From Microbacterium gubbeenense DSM 15944 (lineage in GTDB: Bacteria > Actinomycetota > Actinomycetes > Actinomycetales > Microbacteriaceae): 64,000 bases of DNA. The stretch is from contig NZ_KE383914.1 of NCBI RefSeq assembly GCF_000422745.1, positions 257,021 through 321,020 on the forward strand, given 5' to 3'. The translations under genes were made by a program, and so were the position numbers. A model generated the notes under the pieces. That model was not told where the DNA came from, ran no database searches, and was given only the letters and a program-made list of their open reading frames with translations. Positions 61,286-64,000 of the stretch are shown piece after piece; position 1 is the first letter of the stretch, and each line of letters opens with the position of its first letter.

Positions 61286-63699
61286 AGTTCACGCTGAAGG
61301 ACTACCAAGAAGACGCCGTCGACGACGTACTTAACGCTCTCGAGCGTGCGAGCACAGCGTGGGAACGCGATGGCGAAGAGACGTCGATTGCACTCACGGC
61401 TCCCACCGGAGCCGGTAAAACGGTCATGGCGGCCGCCGTCATCGAAGCGCTCTTCTACGGTTCCGAGAAGTTCGATGTCGACCAAGATCCGGGTGCAGTC
61501 GTGCTCTGGTTCTCCGACGATCCGAACCTCAATGAGCAAACGCGCACCCGTCTGATGGATGCGTCCGAAAAGTTCACGTCATCCGATTTGCTCGTGATCG
61601 AACCACCCTTCGCGAAGCCGAAGCTCGATCCAGGTCGCGTCTACTTCCTCAATACCCAGAAGCTCTCGAAGACCTCGAAGCTTACCCGCGGGCACATAGA
61701 GGACGAAAGGCAACTCGACATGGCGGAGGTCGGCACTCCTGACCTGCAGGGTTACACGATCTGGGAAACGATCGCGAACACGATCAATGACGAAGACCGC
61801 ACCCTGTACCTCGTCCTCGACGAAGCGCACCGCGGCTTCAACAAGAAGACGAACCGAGACAAGCCGACCCTCGTCCGTCGACTCGTGCAAGGCCATGCGG
61901 GTTATCCCGCGGTCCCGATCGTCTGGGGCATCTCGGCGACGATCGAACACTTCAACACGGCGATGAAAGAAGCGGATGCGTCGAAGGACCGGCGCGCATT
62001 TCCTGCCGTCATGGTCGACCCGAATCGGGTGCAGGACTCCGGTCTCGTCAAAGACGTCGTGAGCCTCAACATCCCCAACGAAGCCGGCAACTTCGACACG
62101 ACTCTCGTCAAGCTTGCCGCACAGCAACTCGCCGACTCGGCCGAGCGTTGGTCCAAATACTCGAAGTCGCAGGGTTTCACGGATCAGGTCGTTCCGCTAC
62201 TGGTTCTTCAAACTCCCAATACTCCCGATCCGGATCGGATCGGTGCCGCTCTCGACACCATTGCCGATGTCATCCCCGGGCTCCACAGCGGCAACGTCGG
62301 CCACGTATTCGGCGATCACTCTCGTCAACACTTCGGCGGCTGGGACGTGCCGTGGATCGAACCGCAGCGAGTGCAAGACACGACCTCGATCCGTGTCCTG
62401 ATCGCCAAAGACGCGATCTCGACCGGATGGGACTGCCCGCGCGCCGAGGTCATGGTCTCCTTCCGGCCGGCCAAAGACACCACTCACATCACGCAACTTC
62501 TCGGACGCATGGTCCGTAGCCCGCTTGCCCGTCGCGTACCCGGTGATGAGGCGCTGAACTCTGTCGAGTGCATCCTGCCCTTCTTCGATCGCACGACAGC
62601 CGGCAAAGTCGTTCGGTACCTCACCGGGCAGCTCGACGAGATGCCCGGTAGCGGCGGTGCGAAGAAGATTCTGATCGACGGCCGCGAGCTGCGCCCTAAT
62701 CCTGCGATCCGTGACTCGGTCTGGGAACTCTGGAAGACGCTCCCCACCCAGACGCTGCCAAAGCGCGGCGCTCGCCCTGTGAAGCGTCTTGTCTCGCTGG
62801 CCCAGGCGCTCGCGATGGACAGAGTCCGCCCAGGAGCCTTGACCGACGCAGAGCGCGAGATGCACCTCGTGCTCGACTCCTACGCTACGCGCTATGGCAA
62901 CCTCCTCGACGCCCAGATCGATGAGGTGTGGCGTGTTGACGTGCAGCAGATCTCCGGCACGTCAACGTCGAACAAGCTCACGTACCGTGACTTCTCCATG
63001 CGGGCTGATGACCGTGCGATTCGATCTGCGTTTGAAGATGCGAAGAAGGCGTTCGGCGCCGATATCGCTCAGTCGTACGTCAACCACCTCGCGGATAACG
63101 ACGAGGAAGGCGACGACGGACTGCGCGACGCCTACGTGCGCACAGCTGCTCTCGCGATGATCAAAGAGGTCCGCGAGAAGGTGGATCAAGAGGCAACTGA
63201 ACTCGTCGATAAATGGTTCGCTCACCACCGCGTCGGGATCAAGTCTCTCCCAGACGTCCGGCAACAAGACTACGAAGAGATCCGCGCGATGACGATCGCG
63301 CCACAGCGCGGTGAGCTGGGAATGCCACGTTCTCGCATGGAGGACTTCAAGGTTGTCGACGACAACGATCAGCTCGCAGACGCGCCACTCGTCGATCGGC
63401 ACCTAATGTCTGACGAGAACGGACAGTTTCCGCTGTCATCGCTCAACGCTTGGGAGCGCAAGGTCGTCAACGCCGAGCTCGCCGTGCCGGGTGCTGTGGC
63501 CTGGTATCGAAACCCACCGCGCGGAGCGACCGACTCGCTGGGCATTGCTTACCGTGACGTGCAGGGCAACTGGCGCACTATGTATCCCGACTTCGTGTTC
63601 TTCCATGAAGTCCAGGGAGAGCTGAAGGCTTCGATCATCGATCCGCACGGTACGCACCTTGATGGGCTCATCGTATTTGAGCGTGTAGCAGTGGCCTGA
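61282..63699 (+). pseudogene. Type III-like restriction subunit (Res), 3' end replaced by an IS
   Basis: An 805-aa open frame: SF2 helicase with TAPTGAGKTVMAAAVIEAL (motif I), VLDEAHRGFN (DEAH), WGISATIEHF, AKDAISTGWDCPRAEVMVSFR and QLLGRMVRSPLAR (motif VI), as in Res subunits of type III systems and relatives. It then enters a C-terminal nuclease-like segment (YPDFVFFHEV, ASIIDPHGTHLDG). Residue 795 is followed by LIVFERVAVA and a stop, which are encoded by the end of an ISL3 element. Relatives continue past the DPHG motif, so the last part of the nuclease domain is missing. Start GTG overlaps the Mod stop (GTGA). Confidence 0.72.
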
Positions 63700-64000
63700 A
63701 TCCGCCAGTCTCGAGCAAACTCCTGGCGATGTAGTTGGTCAGGTTCCGGAAGCCCAGCGCGGTGCCGCGGAGATGCTCGAGCCGGCCGTTGATCGCTTCG
63801 GTCGGCCCGTTCGAGGTGCCGGGGTGATCGAAGAACGCGAGGATGTCGCCCGCTCGCTTCTTGATCGTGCGTCCGAGTGTGACCAGCTCGGGCAGGTCCT
63901 TCGGAACGCCTGCGGCGAGCTGGGAGATGACGCGCTCGAAGATTTTCCTCCCCTTGCCCGGCTTCTTGTGCCGGTAGGCGGCGACGGCGCGCTGGTAGAT
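63665..64000 (-). mobile_element. ISL3-family insertion sequence, one end
   Basis: The predicted IS end begins at about 63665 with GGCTCATCGTATTTGAGCG, resembling the GGCTC-type ends of ISL3 elements, and contains a transposase C-terminus on the minus strand. The other end lies beyond the window. An 8-bp target duplication would be expected, using bases just before 63665. Confidence 0.72.
63668..64000 (-). CDS. ISL3-family transposase, C-terminal part (runs off the window)
   Basis: The minus strand reads IYQRAVAAYRHKKPGKGRK, then FFDHPGTSNGPTEAINGRLEHLRG, ALGFRNLTNYIARSLLETGG, ending HAQIR and TGA at 63668-63670. The NGPTEAINGRLEHLRG segment with the catalytic Glu and the RSLLETGGFRP ending are typical of ISL3 (DDE) transposases. 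About 110 residues of an expected 400 or so are visible; the rest is outside. The stop codon overlaps the IS end and the last codons of the interrupted Res frame. Confidence 0.88.
   Translation of the reverse strand: MYQRAVAAYRHKKPGKGRKIFERVISQLAAGVPKDLPELVTLGRTIKKRAGDILAFFDHPGTSNGPTEAINGRLEHLRGTALGFRNLTNYIARSLLETGGFRPLLHAQIR

Overview
The window is about 64 kb of high-GC actinobacterial chromosome, most likely from a member of the Microbacteriaceae such as Microbacterium. Supporting signs are the GC-rich codon use, a DUF3073 protein, a mycoredoxin-type glutaredoxin, a DUF5819-HTTM pair, a Ser/Thr kinase-FHA-PP2C cluster, and many genes that look leaderless (a TAnnnT-type -10 box exactly 6 nt before the start codon). 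No tRNA, rRNA or CRISPR array was found.

Left part (0-16 kb): purF; a DUF308 membrane protein; a TipA-type MerR regulator; a DUF4097-PadR pair; an MFS exporter; DUF3073; a universal stress protein; a large RND transporter; a VSR/DUF559-type endonuclease gene flanked on each side by two 63-bp palindromes; a DEAD-box RNA helicase with a long RG/RD-rich N-terminus; an aldose epimerase; and a VanY-type carboxypeptidase. 16-22 kb holds a D-galactonate-type sugar acid operon (SDR, DgoR-like GntR, dgoD, dgoA, dgoK). A deletion at its front fused a sugar-binding lipoprotein to the tail of a DUF4380 gene, so the operon appears to have lost its transporter. 22-31 kb: recQ, a surface protein gene with an in-frame stop just after its signal peptide, DUF5819, HTTM and an acyl-CoA dehydrogenase/oxidase.

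31.3-47.4 kb is one tightly coupled eight-gene operon: a 2078-aa Ig-like/FN3 cell-surface protein, a MoxR ATPase, a DUF58 protein, a transglutaminase-fold membrane protein that lacks its catalytic Cys, an RDD-FHA protein, a PP2C phosphatase, an FHA protein and a transmembrane Ser/Thr kinase. The soluble parts share acidic D/E-x-T-I/V motifs that could be phospho-threonine docking sites for the FHA domains. 47.4-54.8 kb is mostly ordinary housekeeping: a resolvase-like protein beside a nested palindrome, mycoredoxin, a GT2-GtrA glycosyltransferase, a YdcZ exporter, a BCCT transporter, thrC and trhO.

54.9-63.7 kb is a foreign-looking defence island of four co-directional genes: an Fe-S PD-(D/E)XK nuclease of AddB/Cas4 type, an SF1 helicase, a type III-like adenine methyltransferase (Mod) and a type III-like DEAD/DEAH restriction helicase (Res). 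The Res gene is cut near its 3' end by an ISL3-family insertion sequence that runs off the right edge. The hexamer GGATCC is very common in the rest of the window (about 110 copies counted by eye) and almost absent from the island (two), which supports horizontal acquisition.
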